A DNA stretch of 64,000 nt from Elmis aenea (Eukaryota; Arthropoda; Insecta; Coleoptera; Elmidae): assembly GCA_947652605.1 (NCBI GenBank), contig OX393581.1, positions 13,768,640-13,832,639 on the forward strand. Reading direction: 5' to 3'. The notes below the pieces were generated by a model, which saw only the letters and a program-made list of their open reading frames with translations, did not search any database and was not told the origin of the DNA. The first letter of the stretch is position 1, and each line of letters starts with the position of its first letter. A program made the translations under genes and the position numbers. Positions 32,150 through 43,629 of the stretch are shown here, one piece after another.

Positions 32150-32330
32150 GAATAGCAAAAGCTCGCCCATCAGACCTCTAAGTGGCCCGCAGACCTAACT
32201 TCAAAACCTACAAAAAGAATTGAGCCGTGTGCTATCGTAGCGAAAACTCGCCCAAAAGCACGTGCAGTGGCCCAAAGGGTTACAAGTAACAGGAGCTTCA
32301 GAATCTAGCAAAAGCTCGCAGCAGAAGCTT
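32150..32330 (+). repeat. Imperfect tandem repeats around TAGCAAAAGCTCGCC
   Basis: TAGCAAAAGCTCGCCCATCA (about 32153), TAGCGAAAACTCGCCCAAAA (about 32235) and TAGCAAAAGCTCGCAGCAGA (about 32306) are spaced about 70-85 bp apart; the first two are also followed by AGTGGCCC. This GC-richer block stands out from its surroundings and is otherwise unexplained. Confidence 0.5.
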
Positions 32331-33361
32331 GCTCTGTGTATCAGGTGGATAGAGTATGATCGTGTCGTGGTTCTGTGTTGAATCGTTTATTTTTGACAGA
32401 CACATCTTTTTATACATGTGTTTGGCGGTGTGGTGTAAAAAATATCTAAAATACGCCCATTAGTCGCTCTGATCTAATGACAAAATAAAAAAGGAGTAAA
32501 ACAAAATGTTGTCGTTTGTTAATTCGTTATTTAGTTGTGTGCACAGAGAGGTAGTAAAATACGGATGTATTAGTTTGTTACTGATTGTGCCTCTTCAAAA
32601 CTAGATTTTCTAAACAAAACTGATTCCTGATTCACCCCACCAAAATTCCTAAATAAAGTTGTACACGCTAAAATATGTTAAACTGCATTCAAGTAATATC
32701 AAATAATAACAAAACTACATCTATGCTTATATTTTACAAAAACAAACTTTCGTTATTAAAATCGATGCAAATTACAAGCAATGAAAGAGGTTATGTATGG
32801 CCCATTTAATAATCTAGCAGGGATTCCCTTAAGAATGTTCGTTGAGATTGTGGCTTACATACAACATTACAATCATCAAATTATTCCAGACTTTTTTTTA
32901 GCCGACCTTGCATCCCTTCGGTCCAAGTACCGATAATTTACGGTGTCATTTAATATTCGCCAGACCATATTATGCTCACGAAATAACCCAAACACCCTTA
33001 TTTTATTTTCGATTATATTATTTACGTATTATATAACGTAAACTTTCCATGGCTAAACTAATGTCTTAATAAATGGTTGAGAAAAGGGACAGATTAAACA
33101 AACTTAAGTTAAAAATATGCTTTAATTTTAAAATTAACACAATAGTTCGGAAGCCAGAACAATTATTGAAAACGCATAGCTTAAAAATATTGATTTTATT
33201 TAAAATTATTAATACCCATTACTAACGTGGTCGTCGTTATACCTAATTATCCATTTGAGTCAATTTTTTTAATAACCCAGCTGCTACCCCTATACCGTAC
33301 ATCACGTTTTTGACTCATTTATTGGACAGGATGTTTGCAATAATGTAAAACACTTATTCGT
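32331..33361. other. No recognised gene
   Basis: AT-rich; no motif, no long terminal repeat pair identified. Confidence 0.4.
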
Positions 33362-33739
33362 ATGGATGTCATTTATAACAATGCTAAGAGCATATACAGT
33401 GTTCGTCGAACATTATTCCGCAAAATAATACATGTAAACCCTAGCAAACGCCACGGTGAAAACCAATTTTTATATTTCCACTCATACATTTTTTTTTTCA
33501 AAGCAAAGCCAGCATTGCGGCCATTTTTAAAGTTTTTTAATGATAAGCAACCGCCAACAGACAGTTTAAAACGTGGAATCGATATAATCGTAAAACAGCA
33601 AAACTTTTTGTCACTGTTTAGTAAGCATCTACTTACTGATCGAGCTTCGTGCTATCGTTTAAGACCTCACATACTGACCATCCTACGCAGATTCTCGCCA
33701 CAGAAGGAAACGGAGACGGTCCATGGTTCAACAAGATAA
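33362..33739 (+). other. Unassigned 125-codon open frame
   Basis: The longest frame in its area. It starts MDVIYNNAKSIYSVRRTLFR and ends SPQKETETVHGSTR. I recognise no domain, signal peptide or membrane segment; a second overlapping frame (33649-33852, ILATEGNGDGPWFNKIKY) looks no less protein-like. Codon choice does not stand out. It may be a fragment of an unrecognised element or chance; I do not claim a gene. Confidence 0.15.
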
Positions 33740-33852
33740 AATACTGTGTCATATACCGAATGGACTTTGATGGAACGACTTTGTCTTCGGCGAGCTTGTT
33801 GAAACTAAACAGTTCTGGCCACTTCGCTTACTGTGATGGAGTCCCAAATTAA

Positions 33853-34610
33853 CTTTGTACCTTCCTTGTTCTGCTTTCAACTTAGGTGGCCGCTTTTAAC
33901 ATACAGGTTTTATTAAACAAGGTAATATAGTGTAGCAACGTTAGTAATTTTCTGTAATAAAATCGCGTGATTGAAGTCGATCGCTTTCTTCTTGTGAGTC
34001 ACGTGGGGTGTATTTAGGAATATTTTGTTTGTAAGGTGAATTATCCAAAGAATTTCAACACTTATAGCCTCGTAATGGCAGCGTGTGTTCACCTCCAATA
34101 ATAATTCAATTAAAATATATAGCCGACAAGTTTGATGACGGATTAATACATTTTTAAATGTGTGAATGCTGGTGACGCGTCTTTTTACTTGTTGACTGGG
34201 GCTTAGTTCGAAGACTTTTTTAAACTCATTATCTTACGTCTAAAATGATTAAATTTAGTGTCATTTTGTTGTCAATTTTGTCACAAAAATAAAAGTAAAC
34301 CATTACATTACAAGACAACAAAATGTTAGTTACTAATAAGAAATAATGTGACAGCACAAATATAACTTATTTGATGTGTAATTAGACAAAATTTTGCATT
34401 AAAAGGGCATTCAAAATAATTTTGGTATTTTATTTATAAAGCTGAGGGAAGAGGGAGACTTTCTAGATAGGCGTATGAAAAGAACACTTGTCCGTCCTAT
34501 TACATAGTTTCTTTATTAATGGCGATGCAAAATGTACAGAAAAGATTATTTTCTGTGTCCGTCCAGAAAATCAGTTGTTTCCGATCAATTTTCAGGCTGG
34601 AAAATACATC
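33853..34610. other. No recognised gene
   Basis: No coding motif or terminal repeat seen. Confidence 0.4.
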
Positions 34611-34710
34611 TTTACTGGCCTAGGCCAGAAAGTAACTGGTTGCCATGGTAATAACAACTCTTTACCGTCCTAGACCGGAAAGTAGCTGGTTGCCATGGTG
34701 ATGAGTTGTT
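34611..34710 (+). repeat. Two tandem 50-bp units
   Basis: TTTACTGGCCTAGGCCAGAA and TTTACCGTCCTAGACCGGAA begin successive 50-bp units, each continuing AGTAxCTGGTTGCCATGGT. The units are about 80 percent alike by eye. They lie just upstream of a small inverted-repeat element. Confidence 0.7.
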
Positions 34711-34845
34711 TTGTTGATTTGCGCCATCAAACGAGCGTCATTATACCACCAAGCGAGTTTTCGCCTGAAGTTTGTTAAGTTATTTTTAATTATGGATGGT
34801 GACGATAGTGATTTTGGTGTCAGTGGCGGAGCAGAAAAAATATTG

Positions 34846-34968
34846 TACGTAACATACCCGTAAAGTGTCTTTACTGGACTCGTTATGCTGTCAGGACTCG
34901 CCAAGGCTCGTCTCAAAACTTTCTACTCGTCCAGTAAAGTGTATACCACTTTTCGGTCTTGTTACGTA
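34846..34968. repeat. 123-bp inverted-repeat element
   Basis: The left arm TACGTAACATACCCGTAAAG then TCTTTACTGGACTCG and the right arm ACTCGTCCAGTAAAGTGTAT then CTTTTCGGTCTTGTTACGTA are inverted copies with small indels. A short acidic frame, MDGDDSDFGVSGGAEK, runs into the left arm from 34793. It may be the solo end pair of a larger DNA transposon. Confidence 0.6.
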
Positions 34969-35489
34969 AATAACTATTCTATAAATTAATGAGACTGTTA
35001 TTCGCAAAGTTATACATAAAACAGCCACTTCAGTTTCGATTGTAAACGTTTGTGAGCATTAAAAAATAACACTTTTCTCAAACAAAAAAGAAATGTGATT
35101 TAGAAAATATATCTTCGGACTTAAATAGTATTATAAAGACAAAATGATACAATGTGTTGAAAATATTTTTAAACAAATTATAAAGTTTTGCCTATTTTGT
35201 GCTGGTTTACTTCACAATAAATAATTAGTGGCAATATTTTATTACTAAAGAGAAAAAAATTACACAAGAACTGAAATGACAACCGTAAAGTAAACATTTT
35301 GCAATGGTTTTAGAAAACAATTAAATCTCTTACTGTTTGAATTTCAGAACAGCACAATTTTTTTTTTTTTTAAAGCTGCCACCTGTTACATATTGCCTTT
35401 TAATTCTTAAAGGTAACTTCACAGCGCGACTAATGGATATAATTTTTTCATTTAATATTCACATATTTATGTAGTAGGTACCTAGTATA
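34969..35489. other. No recognised gene
   Basis: AT-rich non-coding DNA. Confidence 0.4.
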
Positions 35490-35760
35490 CAGGGTGTTTA
35501 AAATTTGAGTTTTCTCATGGGGATCCCGCTTATTATAATAGCTAGAGAATTTGGCGAAGCTGCTGAATTCGGTGCTCATTAATCCAAAGAGAAATTGGAA
35601 ATATTTCAAACGGTATCCGAGAAAATTATGAAAAACCGTAAAATACGATTTTTGAAAATCGTCAATACTCCTTTGAATTACAAAATATTTTGAATGTGTA
35701 AAAACTTTACGCAGACAAATTTTCAAGCCGATTCGGATGGTGATTACAAATTTTTCCTAG
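35490..35760. repeat. Single terminus of a CAGGGTGTT-type MITE
   Basis: CAGGGTGTTTAAAATTTGAG preceded by TA (35488-35489), followed by moderately diverged repeat-like sequence (CTCATGGGGATCCCGC). No matching right end was found nearby; a similar terminus occurs at 37919 in the opposite orientation but belongs to another context. Confidence 0.45.
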
Positions 35761-36574
35761 GTCGATTCGTTTTCGCGTTATTAAAACCAACCTTACTTTT
35801 TCTTATAGACGCAATTTTTGCCATTGCTTGGTTTTAAAACTTTAAATGAAAAAGTGCAGACGACGAACCTTAATTCTGATATCTGTGTGTTTGTGCAAAC
35901 GCTGCATCTGCTCCATAGAAAATCCATTTTTTAATCGATCAGTTTGCAGCGAGCTTGCGGTAAATATTGTATCAAACAAATGCAACGAAAAATGCGGAAA
36001 TGGTGCAGGTCGTTCGTCACGCCTGAGCGGCACGGAATTTTTACAGCTACTAGACAAGCTTGTATTGAGCCTCGTTTCGTTGTTATCACTGAATATTTAA
36101 TCGTAAATACCCGAGAATGTGGTCGCGAATACGCTGTTCTGCTACTACTACAGTTTTTATTCAATAAAACCAATGCTGGCGTTCGTTCGACGACATATCG
36201 TTCTTGCAGCGTCGAGAAATCTTGATGGTAATGAGACCACGGCCGTGTGGTCCCGACCAGACTGAAAACTTGAAATAAGTAGTTCATTGTCATGGGATTT
36301 TCCTAGGTTTCATAAGCCCATTGTAATTTTCCAAGGTTTCGTTTTAATTTGCACACTTCCATTATTTTCAGGCCTATAAAGTGAATTTTATGTAATATAA
36401 AAACGCTGTTTCTGTAATCCTCTCATGCTTCTGTGCTCGGACAATATATCTATCTTGTATTAATTTTTAGTATAAAAATAGTAGTTGTTAGGCTTTATTT
36501 TGGTAGTGAATAATGAGAAGTATTTTTTTTAGTAATAACAGAAGCATTAAATTAATTTATAATTTTTTTTTCAG
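35761..36574. other. No recognised gene; mildly GC-rich patch
   Basis: Several overlapping open frames on both strands (35846-36293) show no known domain. The patch around 35940-36260 has more CG dinucleotides than its surroundings, which favours open frames by chance and could equally be regulatory. Confidence 0.3.
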
Positions 36575-36645
36575 GTGGTAGTTCATGTTGAAATCTGGGT
36601 TTTCGGGCTGGCAACCGCGTCTTCTTTGGTTAAATCTTCTTAAAG
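36575..36645 (-). repeat. Penelope-like terminal fragment
   Basis: The minus strand reads GAAGACGCGGTTGCCAGCCC then GAAAACCCAGATTTCAACAT, a motif found in repeat ends of this type and shared with 11555-11640. A CGG/CCG mini-hairpin sits between GAAGA and CGAAAA. It is preceded on the plus strand by a T-rich tract ending CAG. Confidence 0.45.
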
Positions 36646-37186
36646 TTTCAACAACACTGTTTTAACATGAATGTTTGTAAATAGGCAAAACTATGAAGGG
36701 GTAGTCGTTCCTTTAATGGTTTTCCCTTCTTGTTTTTCGTGCAGAGAAAATTTACAGATCGGTCGGAAATGTTAGCGGAGTAGTGGAAAGTGATGGAGCT
36801 TGTAAAGATTTCAACATCCAACATTTTTTTTCTATTTCGTTTGAAAATTTTTATAAACCGTTTCAAATTTCAAAGCGTCAAGCCTTATTAAACCGTCAAT
36901 TGGTATTTAACACGTTTACTGCCGAGCTTATTTTGCTGGTGTTGAATCCAACGCCGGTGAGAGTTTGTCCATATTGGAATCATACCCAATAGGAATTACA
37001 TCCAATAAGAATGTATAGTTCAAAATTATTATGCGTGGTGCATTACTCACGCTGCCGGTCATCTATGACCACCACGGCGTAGGAGCGTACCAAAAGTAAA
37101 TTTACATCTAAAAATTATATAAGGTTAAAAAAAATAATTAACACGGTAAAACGGTTAATTTCACAGTAAATACATTAGAATTTCAA

Positions 37187-37792
37187 CCCCCACAAGCAAA
37201 CAGTGGCGGAGTTGTGGGGGTACAGTTAAATAAATTTTATAAAAAACTAGTACGGCCCTGTTCAACAGCAAACTCGAAATTGTTTTTGGGTAGAACATTT
37301 TATTCTAAACAAAAAGTGTCTATAGACTTTTCTTCGTATCTACCACCGTTTGGCGCGAAATTTTATTTATTTTATTATTCTCGCGAAAAATTTGCTCATA
37401 AGTTCTATCTAAAAATATTGCGAAAAGCTGAAAATGGCAAATTGCATAATAAATGCTCATTAATCGTTAATTTAGCGGAAATTATTTTCTCATGATTAGC
37501 ATGTTTTGTTATTAAAAACTGCAAAAATCGGTAATTACTTCTTTATTTTGAATATTAGCGATATTTTTAGATCGAATCTATGAGCAAATTTTTCGCGAGA
37601 ATAGTAAAATAAATCAAATTTCGCGCCAAACGGTGGTAAATACAAAGAAAAATCGAAATGCACTTTTTGTTTAAAATAAAATGTTACACCGAAAAACAAT
37701 TTCAAGTTTGATTTTGAACAGGGCCGTAATAATTTTTTATAAAATTTATTGAAACTGAACCCCCACAACTCCGCCACTGGTTGCTTGTGGGG
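37187..37792. mobile_element. 606-bp foldback element nested in the piggyBac-like element
   Basis: The outer ends CCCCACAAGCAAACAGTGGC and GCCACTGGTTGCTTGTGGGG are inverted copies, and each end also carries GGAGTTGTGGGGG or its complement. The two arms (about 37187-37480 and 37500-37792) are alignable over their whole length, for example ACCGTTTGGCGCGAAATTTTA against the complement of AAATTTCGCGCCAAACGGTG. The similar open frames on each strand (37214-37495, 37535-37843) are a consequence of arm symmetry. Confidence 0.8.
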
Positions 37793-37794
37793 CT

Positions 37795-37919
37795 TGATAT
37801 ACCCACCGAATGTGGTAACATGTAAGGTGGTGCTGTATACCAAATTTGGTTTAAATATATCTACTGGTTGAGAAACGGTTAAACATTATCGTTATTTTTT
37901 CGAAAATTTCAACACCCTG
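37795..37919 (-). repeat. CAGGGTGTTGAAATTTTCG MITE end
   Basis: On the minus strand the terminus CAGGGTGTTGAAATTTTCGA, preceded by TA, leads into GTTTAACCGTTTCTCAACCA. It ends where the foldback begins, so the foldback probably inserted into it. Confidence 0.5.
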
Positions 37920-38239
37920 TATCTTTAAAAAATTACATCGCTTTGTTTCTATTTGATTTGTAATACTAAAAATAAAAATTTTGACATATTCGTAGCTGCA
38001 CCTATTGTTTTTAACCCCTATTTTCATATTAATTACATTTACAAAATCATAAACGCTATTATTTGCGTACTTTACGCATTTTTATTGAAGTCGTTTGCGC
38101 CGGTCATCTATGACCACCACGGCGCTACTGGAAGTTACAGTGCCGGTCATGTATGGCCACCACGGCGGTAAACGTGTTAAAGAACATCAGCATCACGTTT
38201 TGGACCCGTAACGTCGCTAATTATATGTTCCATCTCTTA

Positions 38240-38421
38240 AGCGAGGTACACACGTACAAGTATATTGCACAAAATACTTGTGTGACGTCAATATTGTGCA
38301 ATATATTGTGCTATTTTCAAAAATATTGCGCAATAATACTGACATTTTTCGCACAAACGGTATTGCGCCATATATTATACAATATATATTGCACAATATA
38401 CTTGTACGTGTGTACCACGCT
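38240..38421. mobile_element. 182-bp PIF/Harbinger-type MITE with TTA duplication
   Basis: The ends AGCGAGGTACACACGTACAA and TTGTACGTGTGTACCACGCT are inverted copies, with TTA on each side (38237-38239, 38422-38424), the classic 3-bp duplication. The interior is a series of TATTGCACAAT-like palindromes. Confidence 0.85.
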
Positions 38422-38427
38422 TTAGAT

Positions 38428-38652
38428 CAGCGATTTTTAACCGCGGCCCCCTTGGGGGCCGTGAAAGATTTTAAGGAGGACCGCGAAAAATTTGTAAAAC
38501 GTTTTTACTTTTTAAAATATAGAAATCTTTTAAAAAAATAATTTTTGCTCCTTATTTTACTCGAACTATCGGAGAGATATCTTCTTAAATAAATCGTAAT
38601 ATTTTGTTAGTACAAAGGGGGGCCGCGACTACTAAAAGGTTAAGAACCCCTG
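38428..38652. mobile_element. 225-bp hAT MITE
   Basis: It begins CAGCGATTTTTAACCGCGGC and ends AAAGGTTAAGAACCCCTG; flanks CTTTAGAT (38420-38427) and CCTTGGAT (38653-38660) agree at six of eight positions. GCGGCCCCCTTGGGGGCCGTG near the left end forms a short hairpin. It inserted across the right edge of the Harbinger MITE. Confidence 0.8.
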
Positions 38653-39898
38653 CCTTGGATGACCTCCCTATTTTTTTTGCCTTTTGGTTTATATTTTTTT
38701 CAGAAAATATTCCTATATTATACGTTGCTCTAAAAACAAGATACCTATTAAAAAGATTGCCAAACTATAACTTTAACGTTCAGGATTTCGTTTATAACTT
38801 TAATTTATGATGATTTGCCTTTGCAAATGTAAGAACGTAATGTGGCAATTATTTGATGTAATGCTCTATGTTAAACAGATTTTAGATTTAGTACGTTTTA
38901 TGAAACCGTATTTATTTAAACATTAGTTGGTATTAGGTAACATTTGTGATCTATCCGCAAAAAAATCTGTTATATACGACAGAATTGTGTTAAAAAATGA
39001 AATGTGAAGTTTTTATTATAAACTTTATCTGAAAAACGCATGTAAGCATATAAATATCGTTTTCATTTTTGTATATTACATACAATGTGTTAATTTTATT
39101 TTCGCAACTTTGTTAGTAATCTACAGTGAATGGCCTGTATTATACTCATAAAATGTTTGTGTCATTTATTTGATCTTTTTAATAACTTCGTTATTTGAAA
39201 AAGAAATATAGCGATTATTAAAAAAATTTACAAGTGCTACTAAAATGGCTTTAAAGATACCAAATAACAGTAAAAAATTCTATGATTACTTAAAACCATT
39301 TGCTCCTTCATACTCATTATATCATGATGCTGACCTAATCAAGATAAACCTGATTCTCTGTTGTGAGTATGATAATTTGGCCATTCTTTATCAATACACC
39401 GATAATAAGATTCAACTCTAAACACGCTGTATATCTTTATCAACCTTACATTTTTTCGTAGTGAAATTTATGAACTGATTACATAAAAATCCGATAAAAA
39501 AGGTTGACCGTCGCATCTTTAAAAATTTGCAGATCATTATGATTTTTATTAATAAGTTTAACACCGCTACTTAAACCAGTTATATGTAATTTTAAGTTTT
39601 TACTACTAGCGATATGAGACTTGTACATAAAACTCGTAAGCCAAGATGTTCAGGTTTTTCAGGAATATGCAAAATTGTGCATAATATAAAACTTTGCAAT
39701 GAAATTTCTTGCAAAGCGTGTAAAAACACAATCTTTGTAATTTAACTACCCACTTGTTGGTTTTAATGGTTTTTGAGTTCCTTACGTTACACATAGTGTA
39801 AAAAGCGATACAACATTTTTCATGTATGGAAGCAGAATATTAAAAAATAAAGTATTGACAATCGTGGTTACTTAACCATTAAACATAGTTGTCCCTAC
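38653..39898. other. No recognised gene
   Basis: AT-rich, nothing beyond chance open frames. Confidence 0.45.
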
Positions 39899-40379
39899 TA
39901 GGGTTTCTCTCCCGGGTTTCAGGTTCAATGTAGCCTTTTTTATATTTTTCGGAAAATACTTATCGTCCTGGGAAATCCCGATATATTAAAAAAAAATATT
40001 TTTGTTTATTTGGTTGTATTTAAAAATTGTTATTATTATTTATTGTAAATACTTAAATAACATTAAAATATGGAGACAAAAAATATGTTATTGTGATTAT
40101 TTAAATAAAATTGCAACCGAAAGGTAATATTTCGGAAACGCATGTTTCTCTCACCAATGTTGTTTTATTGTTTATAATAATCATGATGCAAAATATATTA
40201 CGTATATGATTTGGAGTTGTTTTCAAGTAAAAACTGCTCCCTTTCTTTTTTTCGGATTATTTATTTAAAATTATTGACATAGTTTATTGCTTCCCGGGAT
40301 CCCTGTTAATCCTGGGAGGAAGACCAATTTCTTTCCATAATCCTGGGCCAAGCGAAAATGTCAAATATGAGAAACCCTA
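39899..40379. mobile_element. 481-bp hAT MITE with TAGGGTTTCTC ends
   Basis: Termini TAGGGTTTCTCTCCCGGG and ATATGAGAAACCCTA; flanking octamers GTCCCTAC and GTCGCCAC share six of eight bases. CCCGGGAT-like motifs lie inside both ends. The same termini occur in the element at 62103-62971. Confidence 0.85.
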
Positions 40380-41449
40380 GTCGCCACTGGGACTTATAAG
40401 AGATGTGACGTAATTAGTTTGTTTTTCTACTTATTTGCGGGCATATTTTGCAGTTTTTAGTGCCCAATATAAATTACAAAGTATTACATTTTTTGTGCTC
40501 GTTAATTTATAACAGTTTGTTGTCTAGCCTATTAAGATATCCTCTGCATTAATTCACAGATTGTTCCGTTTAAAATATGAATGTTTATTATGAAATAAAG
40601 TTTCCTAAATGCACCGATAAGGATAATAATGCGATAAGATGTAATTTATATCGAACAGCTGCTTGAGGCTACGTGCACATTCCTTCGCATAGCTCTGGTA
40701 AGCCACTTATACTGATAATAAATAGTTAACACTAATTAATTAATCAGGAATTTTGCACATCCATTTTTATCGCGTGTCCTGTATAATTTTTGCTGTATCG
40801 AGGTTATTTATGTCGGTTACCGTACGTTTGTCAACATTCTCTACTGTATCAGATCGCTTAAGCATTTTTGTTACGCATTTTGACGTGACAATTTCGAATT
40901 TTTATTACACACAGCGTGGTTAAGAAAATGTTTCGTTTATAATATTTTTAATCGCAGATTCTTTGCTAATTTAAACAAAACATTTAAGTGTTATTCGTTT
41001 TTAATATTAGATTCCTTTAATAAATTTAAGTAAATTTATTTTCAAACTTCGTTTATATACGAAATATTTCCCCCGATCCAATTCAAAACCTTATATTTTT
41101 GTACATTTTTATAATATTTGATAACCATTGTAGTTTGATCACATATTTGGTCAATTGGTAGTATAAATCACCATGTACTTCATGTTTAAACATACGTCTT
41201 GTATAGTTAATTGTCAGAAGTTCGTTAAAAATAATGCGGTAGGAATAGAATATTTGAAACAGTTGGTTAGGCCAGGTTGGATTAAGTATATTAAATGAGG
41301 TATGGGTGCAACAAAATACGCGCTTCGGAGACAATTTTTTGTTTGGATATCTGCCACTGGTTATTGGCAATACGGCCATATGTTTTCTAATAACAATATA
41401 TAGATAGATAAAAACTGTACAGCCGTTTTTTTTTTCGACAGTAAATATG
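40380..41449. other. No recognised gene
   Basis: The 98-codon minus frame at 41083-41379 has no recognised motif. Confidence 0.4.
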
Positions 41450-41825
41450 TTTTATTGGGCAACTCTGATTCTCATCTATTTCCCTACATCGGCGCTCCAG
41501 CTCTGAAAAACTTCCACGGTCATATCAGGAGAACAAAATTTTCCAAATGCCATTTAATGTGGTAGTGCGATGCTGGAACATACGCTGCTTTAGCTAGCCG
41601 AAGCCAAAAAATCCAAAGGACTGGCATCAGGAGACAGGTATCTCACTATTGTTGGACCGCCACTTTCTTTGACCTCTACAGCTTATTCCTGGGACAATCT
41701 TGCAATATGGGCCTTGGTTGAATCATTATGAATGAACACCTTTTCCTCCTACCCAGGATAAAGTTCTGGAATTTGTTCTTCCATCAAAGGCCTTAACACT
41801 TCAATCTTATTTGTTTAACTACCTT
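41450..41825 (-). pseudogene. Tc1/mariner-superfamily transposase fragment
   Basis: Reading minus from 41825: KIEVLRPLMEEQIPELYPG, then VFIHNDSTKAHIARLSQE (the second catalytic Asp motif, usually QQDNA..H.A), VEVKESGGPTIVRYLSPDAS and PLDFLA (third catalytic Asp region SPDxxPLD) and finally a C-terminal piece ELERRCREID in another frame. Stops occur at two Trp or Gln positions. The spacing between the two Asp residues is around 35-40, as in the superfamily. Its subfamily is unclear. Confidence 0.6.
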
Positions 41826-43629
41826 GCTGTTCATATCATACATGCTACTTCTTGAATAAGGTCTTTGTCGTTATACATTGCTAATAAAATTATGGCTCAT
41901 TATATGATTACATTGTAAGTTACTGATGACTTCACGTTTGTGTAAATCGAGAGACATAATTGGAAGTATTAAAATATAATCGACCATATAAATTTAATGC
42001 GACTGTCATTGAGAAATATTACATTAAGGTACTTGCAAATGATAAATTGAAATGCACACAGGGCAATTAAAACCTTAATTGTTTAACTGTCAGCAGTTGA
42101 AACAAAAAGGATGAGTCACATAGCATACACATTTATACAGCAGCTGTTCAGTTTTGTTTCAGTTAATAAGAGTAAAATTTATGAGTGCCACAGTTTATTT
42201 ATTTTATATAATTAAGTATCAAATTAGCTTAGCGTTTTTATTTAAAAAAATTTAACATCGTTAAATTGTAGTAACCAATTAAAACGAAGCAAGTTTTATA
42301 ACATAACCCGTTTTGTTTGTTAATTAAATGAATAGAACATATTATATTATAGCTTCAGTACAATTAATCAAAACAATTGTCATAATTTTTTATGAGTGAT
42401 GTTCGCAAATGCTATCAAAAGAGCAGCGAGTTGGTTTTTGTTTATTCAATAGGCAGCAACCGACATAATCCCGCGATATACAGATTACAGCTTGAATAAA
42501 CAAAGCACTGCTAAATAAACAAGGGACGTTAGGCTAATACAGAACGAATACTTATACGAGATAACAACAATAAATGTACTAAGTGCCTTCCATGTAGGTA
42601 CTTAAAGCAACATATCCCCGTAGTTAGTAAGTTAAACTTGGTTTTGCATTAATTTGACTCAACCTTTTTGTTATTCTGTGGTATTGTAGTTGCTACACAA
42701 TTAAAAATAGCAAAATAACGTTTTAATAAAGTCGTTTCTGAAAACAAATCAGGATTTATTCCAATTCAAACTAATATTTACACGCAAAAACCAAAAATTG
42801 TTGCAATATTTATAATAAACAGTTGTCGTTGCAAAAACTTTCAACGCACACTACTTGTTTCTTTTATCTGGAATTCAAGGCGATGGGGGTGAACAAGTAG
42901 TTTAGATGGAACAATGACTTCTTAATTCTTTTAATATTCTTTAGCTCTCCATTTAGCCCAAAAACTTGAGTCTTAAATTCTGAACTGAAAATTTTCAGAA
43001 CAAAAATGTTAATCACGAAGTTATAGCTCTTGTTTTATTTGTTCTGTTCAGGCGATATTATAAAATAGAAAAACGTACAAATAGAAACGAATTTGTAGTC
43101 TTTTTGATAATGACCCAATGATCTACCTACTGTACATCAAAAGTTGTGGTCTAGCGTTGTCATGGTGGAACACGACGCCTCGTCTACTAGTAGTTAATTG
43201 TGACCGTTTTTACAAGATTTTATTCAACTTCACATTTGTTTAGGTCAAATCTTGCAACTTAATGTTGATCCGCTTCTGCATATGTGATTGACTTGAAATT
43301 TTGCATGCATACATGGTCTCCGTGAGACAGTGACAATACACCTTAACACTTTTTTTACAATCAAAATTTAAGATGACGGCTCCAATATGGCGGACAATTT
43401 TTGTCATATACGAGCCCTGTCCCGCTTCAGTTGACTTACTTACAAAATCCTTAATTACTGGCACTCAATCAAGTGAAATCTAAACAATAGTTTAATATTA
43501 GTATTTTTTATTTTTTATCAAACATTTTAGAAATATTTTACGTAACCTAAGACCTACTAAGATAATTTAATCCTACTTAATATAATAAATTAAACAAAAA
43601 ATCGAAAAATAAGCAATTAGAGGAACTTT
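41826..43629. other. No recognised gene
   Basis: A GC-richer block at 43230-43450 (for example AGATGACGGCTCCAATATGG then CGGAC) has the look of repeated element sequence but I could not assign it. Confidence 0.35.

Larger units (their letters stand above)
36911..38176. mobile_element. piggyBac-like TTAA element, 1.27 kb
   Basis: Termini CACGTTTACTGCCGAGC and CGGCGGTAAACGTG are inverted copies and TTAA flanks both (36907-36910, 38177-38180), the target preference and duplication of piggyBac. Sub-terminal copies of GCCGGTCATCTATGACCACC occur near 37053, 38099 and 38142 and are themselves palindromic (GGTCATnnATGACC). No transposase is left; the interior is occupied by a foldback (37187-37792) and a CAGGGTGTT-type MITE end (37795-37919). 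Confidence 0.85.

Noticed and set aside
31962..32640. LTR retrotransposon terminal repeats (TGATCAGTGTTTATTATTCA, TGTTGAATCGTTTATTTTTG)
   Set aside because: The sequences look LTR-like but I found no repeated pair, primer-binding site or pol sequence.
37214..37843. Two similar frames containing SYLPPFGAKF and YLPPFGAKFDLFYYSREK on opposite strands
   Set aside because: The similarity follows from foldback arms. Most differences between the two change the residue, so there is no sign of selection on the peptide.
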